Shown here one piece after another: positions 8,962 through 16,626 of a stretch of 64,000 nt of DNA; positions within the stretch are counted from its first letter, which is position 1, and each line of letters starts with the position of its first letter. The DNA comes from Chitinophagaceae bacterium (GTDB lineage: Bacteria > Bacteroidota > Bacteroidia > Chitinophagales > Chitinophagaceae). The DNA lies in the NCBI GenBank assembly GCA_019638615.1, contig JAHBTL010000014.1:79154-143153 (forward strand), in the 5' to 3' direction. Both the position numbers and the translations under genes were made by a program. Under the pieces are notes generated by a model. It had not been told where the DNA came from and did not search any database. It was given only the letters and a program-made list of their open reading frames with translations.

Positions 8962-9669
8962 TTAATGTTTGTACCATAGTTTATCAAAAAGTTTTGGGCA
9001 AATTTTCTTCATACTTTCTGGGTTTTCTTCTTGCCAAGTAAATTCAAATTGAGGATATTGTCCTTCTTTCGTTTTAAAATTGTCGTTGTCAATATAGTCG
9101 TATAAGTCTTTTCCTGTCTTTTGCTTGAATGCTTCGAGTGCAACATACCAAAAACTTTCAAAGTCATACATTTCTAAGTTTTTATCTATTTCATTGATTA
9201 AATTGTCAGGATTTTGTTTGGCTTGGTAGTAAGTATTTTTACCTCTTGAAATAACCCAATTTCTGAAATATTCAAAGCCATCGTCAGAACAACCGCCATT
9301 CATTATATATCCTGCACACCACATATCAGAGTTGTAAGTATCATATAGAAGTTTGTCAGTCCTTAGACGAAAACCAATCATTTGTTTAGGTGTTAAGTTT
9401 CCAATTTCTTTTTTTAAAAATTGTTCTTGGTCGTCTTGGTTCGAAGTATTTCTAAGAGATTTGTCAATAATAGCCCAATATAAATCTTCGTCTAACATTT
9501 CCGCTGTCTTTTCAAGTTGAGTTGTGTCAAAATTTGCAGCATTATACTCTGTTTGTTTTGGTGTTTCTTTTTTACCAAATAATTTGTCAAATAGTCCCAT
9601 TTTATTATTGTCTTTTGTTGAGCAACTTAAAAGAGTCAAGGTTAATATTGCGAAGGTGAAGTGTTTCAT
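8962..9669 (-). CDS. DUF4240 domain lipoprotein
   Basis: The start is placed at ATG 9669 rather than the upstream ATG at 9690, because only the shorter form begins with a signal peptide (MKHFTFAILTLTLLSC) with a lipobox LLSC. The mature protein contains the DUF4240 pattern: MLDEDLYWAIIDKSLRN, then MIGFRLRTDKLLYDTYN, YIMNGGCSDDGFEYFRNWVISRGK and a C-terminal YPQFEFTWQEENPESMKKICPKLF. Most DUF4240 proteins are cytoplasmic, so a lipoprotein version is unusual. Its function is unknown. The gene is enclosed by 16 bp inverted repeats, as a mobile single-gene cassette would be. Confidence 0.78.
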   Translation of the reverse strand: MKHFTFAILTLTLLSCSTKDNNKMGLFDKLFGKKETPKQTEYNAANFDTTQLEKTAEMLDEDLYWAIIDKSLRNTSNQDDQEQFLKKEIGNLTPKQMIGFRLRTDKLLYDTYNSDMWCAGYIMNGGCSDDGFEYFRNWVISRGKNTYYQAKQNPDNLINEIDKNLEMYDFESFWYVALEAFKQKTGKDLYDYIDNDNFKTKEGQYPQFEFTWQEENPESMKKICPKLFDKLWYKH

Positions 9670-9685
9670 AAAATTACTGCCAACA
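9670..9685. repeat. inverted repeat arm at the 5' side of the DUF4240 gene
   Basis: AAAATTACTGCCAACA at 9670-9685 is the reverse complement of 8944-8959 apart from one base. It touches the DUF4240 start codon, so it forms the leader of that gene. Confidence 0.6.
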
Positions 9686-9765
9686 TTCAAATAGATGCAA
9701 CAAAATTACACAAATAACCCGATTGCATTTGGATTGGTGTAATGATAATGATGAAACAGGTTTGC

Positions 9766-10734
9766 CTATCCTTTCAGCTCACTTGGCAAAACGCCAAATT
9801 TACGTTTGAAAGCAGCAGCAAAATGTTGTGAATGCTTATAACCAACTTGGTCGGCTACTTCGCTTACAAACAATTTTTCGTCTAACAGCAGTTGCCGTGC
9901 TTTTTCCATTTGCAAATCTCTTACATAGCCAAATACCGTAGTTCCGAACAATTCTTTAAAACCGCTTTTTAGTTTGGTTTGGTTAATGCCTATTATTTTG
10001 GCAAGGTCAATGATTGTGCAAGGTGTTTGATAATTCCTTTCAATGTACAATCTTGCCTCGTGCAGACATTCTATATCTCGTGGATTTAATTTTGTAGCGA
10101 TTACAGGATTATTTTTAAGTGCCTGCATTTGCAACAAAAAAAGTTCGGCAGTTTTTGTTTCCAGATACAACTGTTGCAGAGAACCTTTAAAAATAGTATT
10201 ATTTATCTCGCTGATACATTGGAACATTGCAGGCAGTATAGGGCGTTTGGGAGCTATCCTGTATTCCTGTTTGCATAAGCTGTTGAATAGCGTATCAGCG
10301 TAAGGCTCATCTTCATCAATTACCTTTTCTAAAAATGATTGCTGAACAGCCAATTCCAAAAATTCATAATCCTGCCTTGCTTCAATACAACCTGTTTCCG
10401 ATTGTTCTTTGTCCTGAAAGTAGGCACTGTAAGTATGAACAGAAGATGAAACAGGTGTATGTTTTTTTGTACCGAAATTATTTTTTAATGCAAAATGCGT
10501 TACATAAAACGAATTATAAAAATCTATGGAATAGCTACTTTCTGTTTCGGCTGATTGTTTTCCACGTATTAAATGGAAATGATGTAACGATACATCGTTC
10601 AATTCCATTGAAACGGTATCATCTCTAAAAACGGTGGTGCTTTCCAATAACTGCGGGCTGAAAAAATCATTTTCCACACACACGGTATTTGCTCCCAATT
10701 GCATCTCATACCCCATACTAATACTTCTTTTCAC
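9766..10734 (-). CDS. AraC family transcriptional regulator (PchR-like)
   Basis: Regulator of 322 residues with an N-terminal effector domain and a C-terminal AraC double helix-turn-helix (about 225-320: LAKIIGINQTKLKSGFKELF, then VSEVADQVGYKHSQHFAAAF, ending FGVLPSELKG). The pattern resembles PchR-type regulators that sense siderophores, an analogy drawn from family and context. It is divergent from the YbtP-like transporter at 10846, and the 21 bp direct repeats in between are the likely operator. An internal ATG at 10716 is an alternative start that would leave the whole operator outside the gene. Two fragments of related genes survive at 16415 and 22307. Confidence 0.9.
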   Translation of the reverse strand: MKRSISMGYEMQLGANTVCVENDFFSPQLLESTTVFRDDTVSMELNDVSLHHFHLIRGKQSAETESSYSIDFYNSFYVTHFALKNNFGTKKHTPVSSSVHTYSAYFQDKEQSETGCIEARQDYEFLELAVQQSFLEKVIDEDEPYADTLFNSLCKQEYRIAPKRPILPAMFQCISEINNTIFKGSLQQLYLETKTAELFLLQMQALKNNPVIATKLNPRDIECLHEARLYIERNYQTPCTIIDLAKIIGINQTKLKSGFKELFGTTVFGYVRDLQMEKARQLLLDEKLFVSEVADQVGYKHSQHFAAAFKRKFGVLPSELKG

Positions 10735-10789
10735 GGCTTTAATACTTCCTTATGCGTTACTTTTCACACAAGGTTTATAAAGAACTTTG
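10725..10789 (+). promoter_or_regulatory. AraC-type operator and promoter of the first ABC half-transporter
   Basis: Direct repeats ACTTCTTTTCACGG (from 10723) and ACTTCCTTATGCGTTA (from 10744) are spaced exactly 21 bp. The TTCC of the proximal copy (10746) is 36 bp upstream of the -7-like box GAACTTTG (10782-10789). The same geometry is found at five other promoters in this window. A proximal half-site covering the -33 region is what class II AraC activation requires. Confidence 0.7.
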
Positions 10790-10845
10790 CCAATGCAAAA
10801 TACTGATTACAAAGGTACATTATTTAGAATGGAAATAAATTGGAT

Positions 10846-12636
10846 ATGTCATTAAAAAGCACTGATAAGCATCAAAATAGCCCAAATCATACAGCAGATA
10901 GTACAAAGCTGATGAGTACAAAAGCATTAACCCGATTGCTATCGCCTGTAAAAAATTACCTGATAGCAGGGTGTATATTAGCTTTCCTGGGTTCGGCTTT
11001 AGGTTTAGCCCCTTATATAGCCATTGCAGAAATAGCAAAGCTGATTTTTAAAAATCCCGATACATCTTCCCAAACAATATGGTTATGGGTAGGCATTGGA
11101 ATAGTAGGAGCATTTCTTCGTTTGGTTTTATTGTTCTTTTCTTCACGGGTAGGACACGTTGCCGATGCTGAAATCCTGCATAAAATCCGTGTCCGTATCG
11201 TACGGCATTTAGGGACGATGCCTTTAGGTTGGTTCAGGGCAAAAGGTTCGGGCGTGATTAAAAAAGTAATGACTACCGACCTGGAGGAAATGCACCAGCT
11301 CATCGCCCACTCGCTTCGTGAAATGATAGGTGCGGTAACGGCAATTGCCGTTAGTATTGGTTATTTATGGGTAGTAAACTGGCAGATGACATTGATTAGC
11401 GTTGCCGTATTGCTGACAATGTACGTCAGTTTCAGGATAGCGATGCGTTCCGTAACAACCCATATGAACAGGCTGATAAATGCCGAAACCAAAATAAGCA
11501 CATCAGCCGTAGAATATGCAGACGGCATTACGGTCGTAAAAACATTTGGCGTAGGTGGCAGACTGTTGTCCCGATTTGATAATGCCGTGAAAGAACATAC
11601 CAACGCTTTTAAAATTTGGGTATCGGAAACGCAATACAGTTCCGCCATTTCACGAATGTTCGCTTCGGAAGTAACCTTATTGGGCGTTCTGACCATTACA
11701 GGTTTAGGATTTATCAGCAACGGTACACTTACTGTTCCCGACTTTCTGCCGTTCCTTATTGTGGGTATTGGTTTGCCTACCGCCATTGTTCCTGCCATAC
11801 ACGGCTCACAGGGATTGCGAAAAGGGAGGTTGTCCGCATCAAACATTGAAACAGTATTGTTGCAGGACGTGATACCCGAAAGCAATAATTCGCAAGAACC
11901 GCAGGAATATTCCGTTGCCTTTCATAAGGTATCGTTTGCCTATTCAGAAAATAATGACGTAATCAAAGATATTAGTTTTGAATGTCCGCAGGGAACGGTA
12001 ACGGCATTGGTCGGCAGGTCGGGTTCGGGAAAATCAACCCTAACCCATTTGTTGCCCCGATTTTATGACGTTCGGCAAGGCAGTATTACCATTGGTGGTA
12101 TTGACATCAGGCAAATGAGTTCCGAAAAGCTATTGGGCAGTATGTCGTTGGTGTTTCAGGATATTGTTTTGCTTCGTGATACCGTTCGGGAAAATATCCG
12201 CATTGCCAACCCCGATGCTACGGACGAAGACATCATAAAAGCGACCAAATCAGCCTACATACACGAAGTGATTGAACAGCTTCCGCAGGGATATGATACG
12301 GTATTGGGAACAGGCAACATTGGATTATCGGGTGGCGAACAGCAACGGCTAACCATTGCAAGGGCTATGCTGTCCGATGCCCCTATTGTGGTATTAGACG
12401 AAGCGACCGCATCGCTCGACCCTGACAATGAAGTGTTGGTGCAACGGGCTTTGAGTTCGCTTGTGAAAAATAAAACGGTCATAATGATTGCCCACCGCCT
12501 ATATACCATAAGCAATGCACATCAGATTATCGTATTGCAAGAGGGTACAATAGCCGAGAAAGGAACACATCAGCAATTACTTAACAACCAATCGCTTTAC
12601 GCTACAATGTGGGAAGCACAGGTTATTCAATGTTGA
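10846..12636 (+). CDS. ABC half-transporter (membrane + ATPase), YbtP/IrtA-like
   Basis: Inner-membrane half-transporter of 596 residues, with the start set at ATG 10846 because the TTG 6 bp earlier is weaker. An exporter-fold membrane domain with six helices (about 35-330) is followed by the ATPase domain, with Walker A GRSGSGKST at 390-398, signature LSGGEQQR at 494 and Walker B IVVLDEATASLDP. Exporter-fold pairs of this type next to PchR-like AraC genes import ferric siderophores (YbtP/YbtQ, IrtA/IrtB), so import is the preferred reading. The usual partner gene lies 2 kb downstream at 14651, separated by a KilA-N gene and an ArsR/SRPBCC pair. The direction of transport is inferred from context only. 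Confidence 0.85.
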   Translation: MSLKSTDKHQNSPNHTADSTKLMSTKALTRLLSPVKNYLIAGCILAFLGSALGLAPYIAIAEIAKLIFKNPDTSSQTIWLWVGIGIVGAFLRLVLLFFSSRVGHVADAEILHKIRVRIVRHLGTMPLGWFRAKGSGVIKKVMTTDLEEMHQLIAHSLREMIGAVTAIAVSIGYLWVVNWQMTLISVAVLLTMYVSFRIAMRSVTTHMNRLINAETKISTSAVEYADGITVVKTFGVGGRLLSRFDNAVKEHTNAFKIWVSETQYSSAISRMFASEVTLLGVLTITGLGFISNGTLTVPDFLPFLIVGIGLPTAIVPAIHGSQGLRKGRLSASNIETVLLQDVIPESNNSQEPQEYSVAFHKVSFAYSENNDVIKDISFECPQGTVTALVGRSGSGKSTLTHLLPRFYDVRQGSITIGGIDIRQMSSEKLLGSMSLVFQDIVLLRDTVRENIRIANPDATDEDIIKATKSAYIHEVIEQLPQGYDTVLGTGNIGLSGGEQQRLTIARAMLSDAPIVVLDEATASLDPDNEVLVQRALSSLVKNKTVIMIAHRLYTISNAHQIIVLQEGTIAEKGTHQQLLNNQSLYATMWEAQVIQC

Positions 12637-12718
12637 TTTTTATTTGGGTGTGTAAGGCGAATGCAACAAAAAACGGTTGATATATTTTTGTAATTTTGTG
12701 GTTTACAAAGGTTAGCTT

Positions 12719-13543
12719 ATGGCAAAGAATAAAAAAATAGAAGTACGGGGCATTGATATTGTTTTGTACGAAGACAATAAAGAGGATTTTATTTCGCTGA
12801 CCGACATAGCAAGATTTAAAAATCCTGCCGAACCTAAAGATGTGGTTAAAAATTGGATGCGTTCCCGTGCTACCATTGAATTTCTTGGTTTATGGGAGCA
12901 ATTGAACAACCCCGATTTTAAAGGGGTCGAATTCGACCCCCTTTTGTACGAAGCAGGGAGCAACTCGTTTACACTTTCCCCGTCCAAATGGGTTGAAACT
13001 GTAAACGCTAAAGGAGTAGTGTCCAAATTGGGTAAAAACGGTGGAACTTTTGCACACAAAGACATCGCTTTTGAGTTTGCTTCGTGGGTTTCTGCCAGTT
13101 TCAAATTGTATCTCATCAAGGAATTTCAACGCTTAAAAGAAGATGAAAACAACCGTCTGAAATTAGAATGGAATTTGCAACGCACCATTTCAAAAATCAA
13201 TTACCAAATCCATACAGACGCTATCAAAGCAAATCTTATCCCGAAAGAAATTACCAGACAACAGGCAAGTTTTGTCTATGCCAATGAGGCCGATTTACTG
13301 AATGTTGCCCTTTTCGGAATTACAGCAAAAGAGTGGAGAGAAAATAATCCCGACCAAAAAGGGAACATCAGAGATTATGCAACCTTAGAACAATTGGTTG
13401 TTTTGAGCAATATGGAAAGCATCAACGCTTTATTGATACAGCAAGGTTTATCGCAAAGCAAACGGCTTATCCAACTCAACAAAGTAGCCATTACGCAAAT
13501 GAAATCATTGATTGAAAACAGTGCGGTTAAAAAGTTGAAATAG
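12719..13543 (+). CDS. KilA-N domain protein (copy 1)
   Basis: Soluble protein of 274 residues. Residues 1-140 form a KilA-N DNA-binding domain (DFISLTDIARFKNPAEPKDV, SPSKWVETVNAKGVVSKLGK, THAHKDIAFEFASW-like FAHKDIAFEFASWVSASF). The C-terminal 130 residues (INYQIHTDAIKANLIPKEIT to the end) are almost identical to those of the second KilA-N protein at 22377-23198, while the N-terminal parts differ. KilA-N domains are known from phage regulators and anti-repressors; the role here is unknown. It lies 82 bp after the YbtP-like gene and splits the transporter pair, so it looks like an insertion. No duplicated 3' end of the ABC gene was found after it. Confidence 0.85.
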   Translation: MAKNKKIEVRGIDIVLYEDNKEDFISLTDIARFKNPAEPKDVVKNWMRSRATIEFLGLWEQLNNPDFKGVEFDPLLYEAGSNSFTLSPSKWVETVNAKGVVSKLGKNGGTFAHKDIAFEFASWVSASFKLYLIKEFQRLKEDENNRLKLEWNLQRTISKINYQIHTDAIKANLIPKEITRQQASFVYANEADLLNVALFGITAKEWRENNPDQKGNIRDYATLEQLVVLSNMESINALLIQQGLSQSKRLIQLNKVAITQMKSLIENSAVKKLK

Positions 13544-13694
13544 CAACAAACCGCTACAAGCATTTACTAAAAGGCTTTCCACTGCAATCCCTCACGCAAA
13601 CCGAAACGCAGAAACAATACAGTTTAAAGATTTGAGATTTTGTGTTGTCGTTAATCGAACAAGTTATTTTATTTTCAAAAAGGCAACAAAAATA
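13544..13694. other. gap after KilA-N copy 1 with a possible gene tail
   Basis: This AT-rich gap carries an open plus-strand frame from about 13559 to the TGA at 13634 (KHLLKGFPLQSLTQTETQKQ and a few more residues), which looks like the 3' end of a lost gene. No family is recognised. It is the only candidate scar of the KilA-N insertion on this side. Confidence 0.25.
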
Positions 13695-13724
13695 TTGCAT
13701 ATTTGAAAATTCTATTTACCTTTG
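13695..13724 (+). promoter_or_regulatory. Bacteroidota-type promoter of the ArsR gene
   Basis: TTG at 13695-13697, a 19 bp spacer and TACCTTTG at 13717-13724 match the Bacteroidota -33/-7 promoter. The only good start codon, ATG 13728, begins 4 bp after the -7 box, so the transcript should start at or very near the start codon. Confidence 0.65.
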
Positions 13725-13727
13725 CGT

Positions 13728-14042
13728 ATGGAAAAGGTTTTTAAAGCACTTGCCGACAAACAACGTTTGAAATTATTGGACAGCTTAAATGCCAATAATG
13801 GACAAACTTTATCGGCATTATGCGAAAACGCAACGATGACCAGACAGGCAATAACACGGCATCTTTCTGTTTTAGAGAAAGCAAATTTGGTTGTAACTGT
13901 TTGGGTAGGCAGAGAAAAGTTGCACTATATAAATCCAATTCCATTACAACAAGTATATGACAGGTGGTTGAAAAATTTTGACCAAAACCATATACAGACA
14001 TTATTAACGCTTAAAGAAAATTTAGAAACAAAAAACAAGTAA
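13728..14042 (+). CDS. ArsR/SmtB-type winged-helix repressor
   Basis: Small regulator of 104 residues with a winged helix (VFKALADKQRLKLLDSL, TLSALCENATMTRQAITRHL, VLEKANLVVTVWVGREKLHY). It lacks the cysteine-rich metal sites of ArsR, so it belongs to the subgroup that is paired with SRPBCC proteins. The start is set at ATG 13728; the TTG 6 bp upstream lies in the -7 box. The next gene begins after 4 bp, so the two are co-transcribed and the regulator probably controls its own operon. It is not evidently connected with iron uptake. Confidence 0.88.
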   Translation: MEKVFKALADKQRLKLLDSLNANNGQTLSALCENATMTRQAITRHLSVLEKANLVVTVWVGREKLHYINPIPLQQVYDRWLKNFDQNHIQTLLTLKENLETKNK

Positions 14043-14046
14043 TATT

Positions 14047-14499
14047 ATGGCAACGGAAAAACCAGATTTTGTGTATGTTTTGTTTATTAAAACGACACCA
14101 GAAGAGCTTTTTAAAGCACTATTAGACCCTGAGATGACCAAACAATTTTGGGGAAGAACTCGTAATGTTTCAGATTGGAAAGTCGGTTCAACTTGGGAAC
14201 ATCAAGACTATGACAACAGTTCAACAGTTGATGTTAGAGGAACGGTAGTCGAGTTTGAGGAAAACAAAAAACTCGTTTTGACGTGGGCAAATCCGCAAGA
14301 CGAAAACAATCAATCGGAAGTAACATTTGAGATTATTCCTTTTATGGGAAGTGTTCAGCTAAAAGTTACCCATAAAAATTTGTCTGATGAAGCTCGACCA
14401 ATGGTTTCTATGGGTTGGTCAGCAATTTTGTCCAGCTTAAAATCATTGCTCGAAACAGGTGAACCTCTTGCTTCCACAACAAGACGTTGGAAAGGTTAA
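14047..14499 (+). CDS. SRPBCC (AHSA1-like) domain protein
   Basis: Cytoplasmic protein of 150 residues with the START/Bet v1-like fold of the AHSA1 group. It shows the usual opening (TPEELFKALLDPEMTKQFWG), the WKVGSTWEH segment, the VVEFEENKKLVLTWANP strand pair and the closing GWSAILSSLKSLLETGEPL helix. Such proteins bind hydrophobic ligands or assist other proteins. They are commonly found directly behind an ArsR gene, as here. The ligand is unknown. A strong terminator follows. Confidence 0.88.
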   Translation: MATEKPDFVYVLFIKTTPEELFKALLDPEMTKQFWGRTRNVSDWKVGSTWEHQDYDNSSTVDVRGTVVEFEENKKLVLTWANPQDENNQSEVTFEIIPFMGSVQLKVTHKNLSDEARPMVSMGWSAILSSLKSLLETGEPLASTTRRWKG

Positions 14500-14513
14500 A
14501 AAAACAACAAATC

Positions 14514-14545
14514 AAGCCCCGAAAAAAACGGGGCTTTTTCTTTTA
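14514..14545 (+). terminator. rho-independent terminator
   Basis: AAGCCCCG at 14514-14521 and CGGGGCTT at 14529-14536 form a perfect 8 bp stem with a loop of seven A residues, followed by TTTCTTTT. It ends the ArsR/SRPBCC transcript. Confidence 0.9.
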
Positions 14546-14623
14546 TCCCCTAACATACTTCCTTTCACGGCTGTTTTACTTCCTTATGCGTTACTTTGCA
14601 CACAAGTCTTATCAGGAACTTTG
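14546..14623 (+). promoter_or_regulatory. AraC-type operator and promoter of the second ABC half-transporter, with relic of a lost araC 5' end
   Basis: ACTTCCTTTCACGG (from 14557) and ACTTCCTTATGCGTTA (from 14578) are direct repeats at 21 bp. The proximal TTCC (14580) is 36 bp upstream of the -7-like box GAACTTTG (14616-14623). The whole stretch resembles 10717-10789. Bases 14546-14567 correspond on the minus strand to the start of the araC gene at 10734 but are not followed by a coding sequence, so a divergent araC gene was lost here. Confidence 0.65.
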
Positions 14624-14650
14624 CAAGCGTAAATGTAATGCAGGAAAAAT

Positions 14651-16384
14651 ATGATAAGACGACTTTATAAATTATTCCCGAATAAATCGGTTATTGTAAG
14701 ATTAACCGTACTTCACGTTTTCCGTGCTTTGTTAGAGGGCATATTGTTGGGCGTACTTGTGCCGATACTCAACTGTTTGTTGCAACCGCAACCCGATTTT
14801 CAAAGCATAAAAATTTGGTTAATCATTGGTGGCATAGGATTTTTATGTTACCTGGTTTTGACGGTTATTTCTTCGCCTATTGGTTTTGGTGCAAGTATGA
14901 AATTGGCAGAACAATTACGAAATGACGTAATGAACCGTGTTACACGGCTTCCGTTAGGTTGGTTTACATCGGACAAAAAAGCAAAATTAGCCCGAATAAT
15001 CACGGCTGATACAGGTTTGATTGCACAATTGGCTGTAACCATTGGAGCACCTGCCATTATAGCGGTATTAGTACCTTCCACCATTATTGTTGTTACCTTT
15101 TTCATCAATTGGAAAATAGCTGTATTGTTTTTAGCCGTTATGCCTGTTGCCCTTGTTGTATTGCGTTGGACAGGGAATATAGCAGCAGAAGCTGCCATAA
15201 AATTAGAAGAAGCCGCTACCAATATTGCAGGAAAAGCCATTGAATTAGGACAGGCACAAACCGTACTTCGTGCAGCAGGAAAAGGAACGGAGGGAACGGT
15301 ACAGTTACAGCAAACGCTTGACAAGCACCGCATTGTTTACCGCAAAGGCTTAAAACGCTCCACCTTGCCCGATTTGACCTATACAGGCGTTGTGATAGCA
15401 GGGTTTGTAGCTGTTATTTTATCGGTTACATTTTTGTTTATCCATCAGTCGGTTTCTATTCCCGAAGCCATAGTATTGTTCATTTTGGCAGTGCGTTTTT
15501 TAGAACCATTAGCCTATCTGATAGAACTGAACGGAGCTTTAAGGGCAATGGACAACGCCATAAACCGAGTACAGGAACTATTGCAAACCCCAACTTTGCC
15601 AATGGCAAAATACCCTGTTACCGACATAAAAAACGCATCTATCCAAATAGAAAATATCACGTTCGCTTACGGTCAAAATCCTGTTATCGAAAATGTATCT
15701 TTCCATTGTCCGCAGGGAAGTACCACCGCTTTAATCGGTGCATCGGGTTCGGGGAAAACAACCTTAATCCGTTTGATTGCCCGATTTTATGACGTAAACA
15801 ATGGAGCAATAAAAATAGGCGGAACGGACATCAGGCAGTTGGATTACAATACAATGATGAACGACATTGCTATTATTTTTCAGGACGTTTATTTGTTTGA
15901 TACCACCATAAAAGAAAACCTGTTGATTGCCAAGCCCGATGCCACAGAAGCCGAACTAAAAGAAGCCGCCACAGCCGCACAGCTTGATGAAATGTTGGAA
16001 CGTCTGCCCAATGGTTGGAACACAAAAACAGGCGAAAGCGGTTTACAGCTTTCGGGTGGCGAACGTCAACGGGTATCCATAGCAAGAGCGTTTTTGAAAA
16101 AGGCTCGTATCATATTGATAGACGAAGCAGCTTCAGCCCTTGACCCCGAAAACGAACAGGCAATCAGCAAAGCCATTGCCAACATCGCCAGTGATAAAAA
16201 CAGGACTGTAATCATCATTGCACACCGTCCGGCTACTATACAATCTGCCAATCAGGTTATTGTATTGGATAAAGGCAAGGTAGTTGAAAACGGCAGTCCA
16301 CAGGATTTATTGAACCAAAACGGACACTACGCTAAATTTCTGCAACAACATCAGCAACGCAAGGAGTGGAAAGTAGAGGGATGA
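14651..16384 (+). CDS. ABC half-transporter (membrane + ATPase), YbtQ/IrtB-like
   Basis: Inner-membrane half-transporter of 577 residues with six helices (about 18-300) and an ATPase domain. Walker A is GASGSGKTT at residue 363, the signature is LSGGERQR at 467 and Walker B is IILIDEAASALDP. It is the expected partner of the half-transporter at 10846-12636, as YbtP/YbtQ work as a heterodimer. Unlike the usual arrangement the two are not adjacent; this gene has its own copy of the AraC-type promoter, which would keep the pair co-regulated. Import of a ferric siderophore is inferred from the family analogy and AraC context. Confidence 0.85.
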   Translation: MIRRLYKLFPNKSVIVRLTVLHVFRALLEGILLGVLVPILNCLLQPQPDFQSIKIWLIIGGIGFLCYLVLTVISSPIGFGASMKLAEQLRNDVMNRVTRLPLGWFTSDKKAKLARIITADTGLIAQLAVTIGAPAIIAVLVPSTIIVVTFFINWKIAVLFLAVMPVALVVLRWTGNIAAEAAIKLEEAATNIAGKAIELGQAQTVLRAAGKGTEGTVQLQQTLDKHRIVYRKGLKRSTLPDLTYTGVVIAGFVAVILSVTFLFIHQSVSIPEAIVLFILAVRFLEPLAYLIELNGALRAMDNAINRVQELLQTPTLPMAKYPVTDIKNASIQIENITFAYGQNPVIENVSFHCPQGSTTALIGASGSGKTTLIRLIARFYDVNNGAIKIGGTDIRQLDYNTMMNDIAIIFQDVYLFDTTIKENLLIAKPDATEAELKEAATAAQLDEMLERLPNGWNTKTGESGLQLSGGERQRVSIARAFLKKARIILIDEAASALDPENEQAISKAIANIASDKNRTVIIIAHRPATIQSANQVIVLDKGKVVENGSPQDLLNQNGHYAKFLQQHQQRKEWKVEG

Positions 16385-16414
16385 ATATAAAGAGAGGAAA
16401 ACAGGAACAATTGC

Positions 16415-16508
16415 CTATCCCCTCAACTCACTTGGCAAAAAGCCAAACCGTTTCTTAAACGCTGCGGTAAAGTGATGCGGGTTTTTATATCCCACGTGAT
16501 CGGTTCTT
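16415..16508 (-). pseudogene. 3' fragment of a lost araC gene (fragment 1)
   Basis: On the minus strand this encodes the last 31 codons of an AraC regulator (TDHVGYKNPHHFTAAFKKRF, then GFLPSELRG and TAG). It is nearly identical to the end of the gene at 23329-24288. The homology stops at about 16508, and the rest of the gene is absent. The fragment lies 30 bp behind the YbtQ-like gene, in convergent orientation. Confidence 0.85.
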
Positions 16509-16569
16509 TATTAAAAACGGTTCTTTAGAAAAATGTTTAATGCTGCTGCGGGTGATCCGTAAAACAGAT

Positions 16570-16610
16570 AAGCGGGAGGTTTTGATTAAGAATACCCAAG
16601 CCTCCCGCTT
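16570..16610. terminator. bidirectional terminator-like hairpin
   Basis: AAGCGGGAGG at 16570-16579 and CCTCCCGCTT at 16601-16610 form a perfect 10 bp stem with a 21 base loop. It lies between the convergent YbtQ-like and DUF4374 genes and probably ends the DUF4374 transcript. The T-run is short on both sides. Confidence 0.6.
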
Positions 16611-16626
16611 TATACCTGTTTTGTTG

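Noticed and set aside
11361-11885. 174-codon open frame antisense to the YbtP-like gene
   Set aside because: Lies fully inside a conserved ABC transporter gene and shows no protein-like pattern of its own.
12637-13694. Duplicated ABC gene 3' end after KilA-N copy 1
   Set aside because: I compared the end of the ABC gene with the sequence after KilA-N and saw no similarity, so this copy does not show the flanking duplication of the other two loci.
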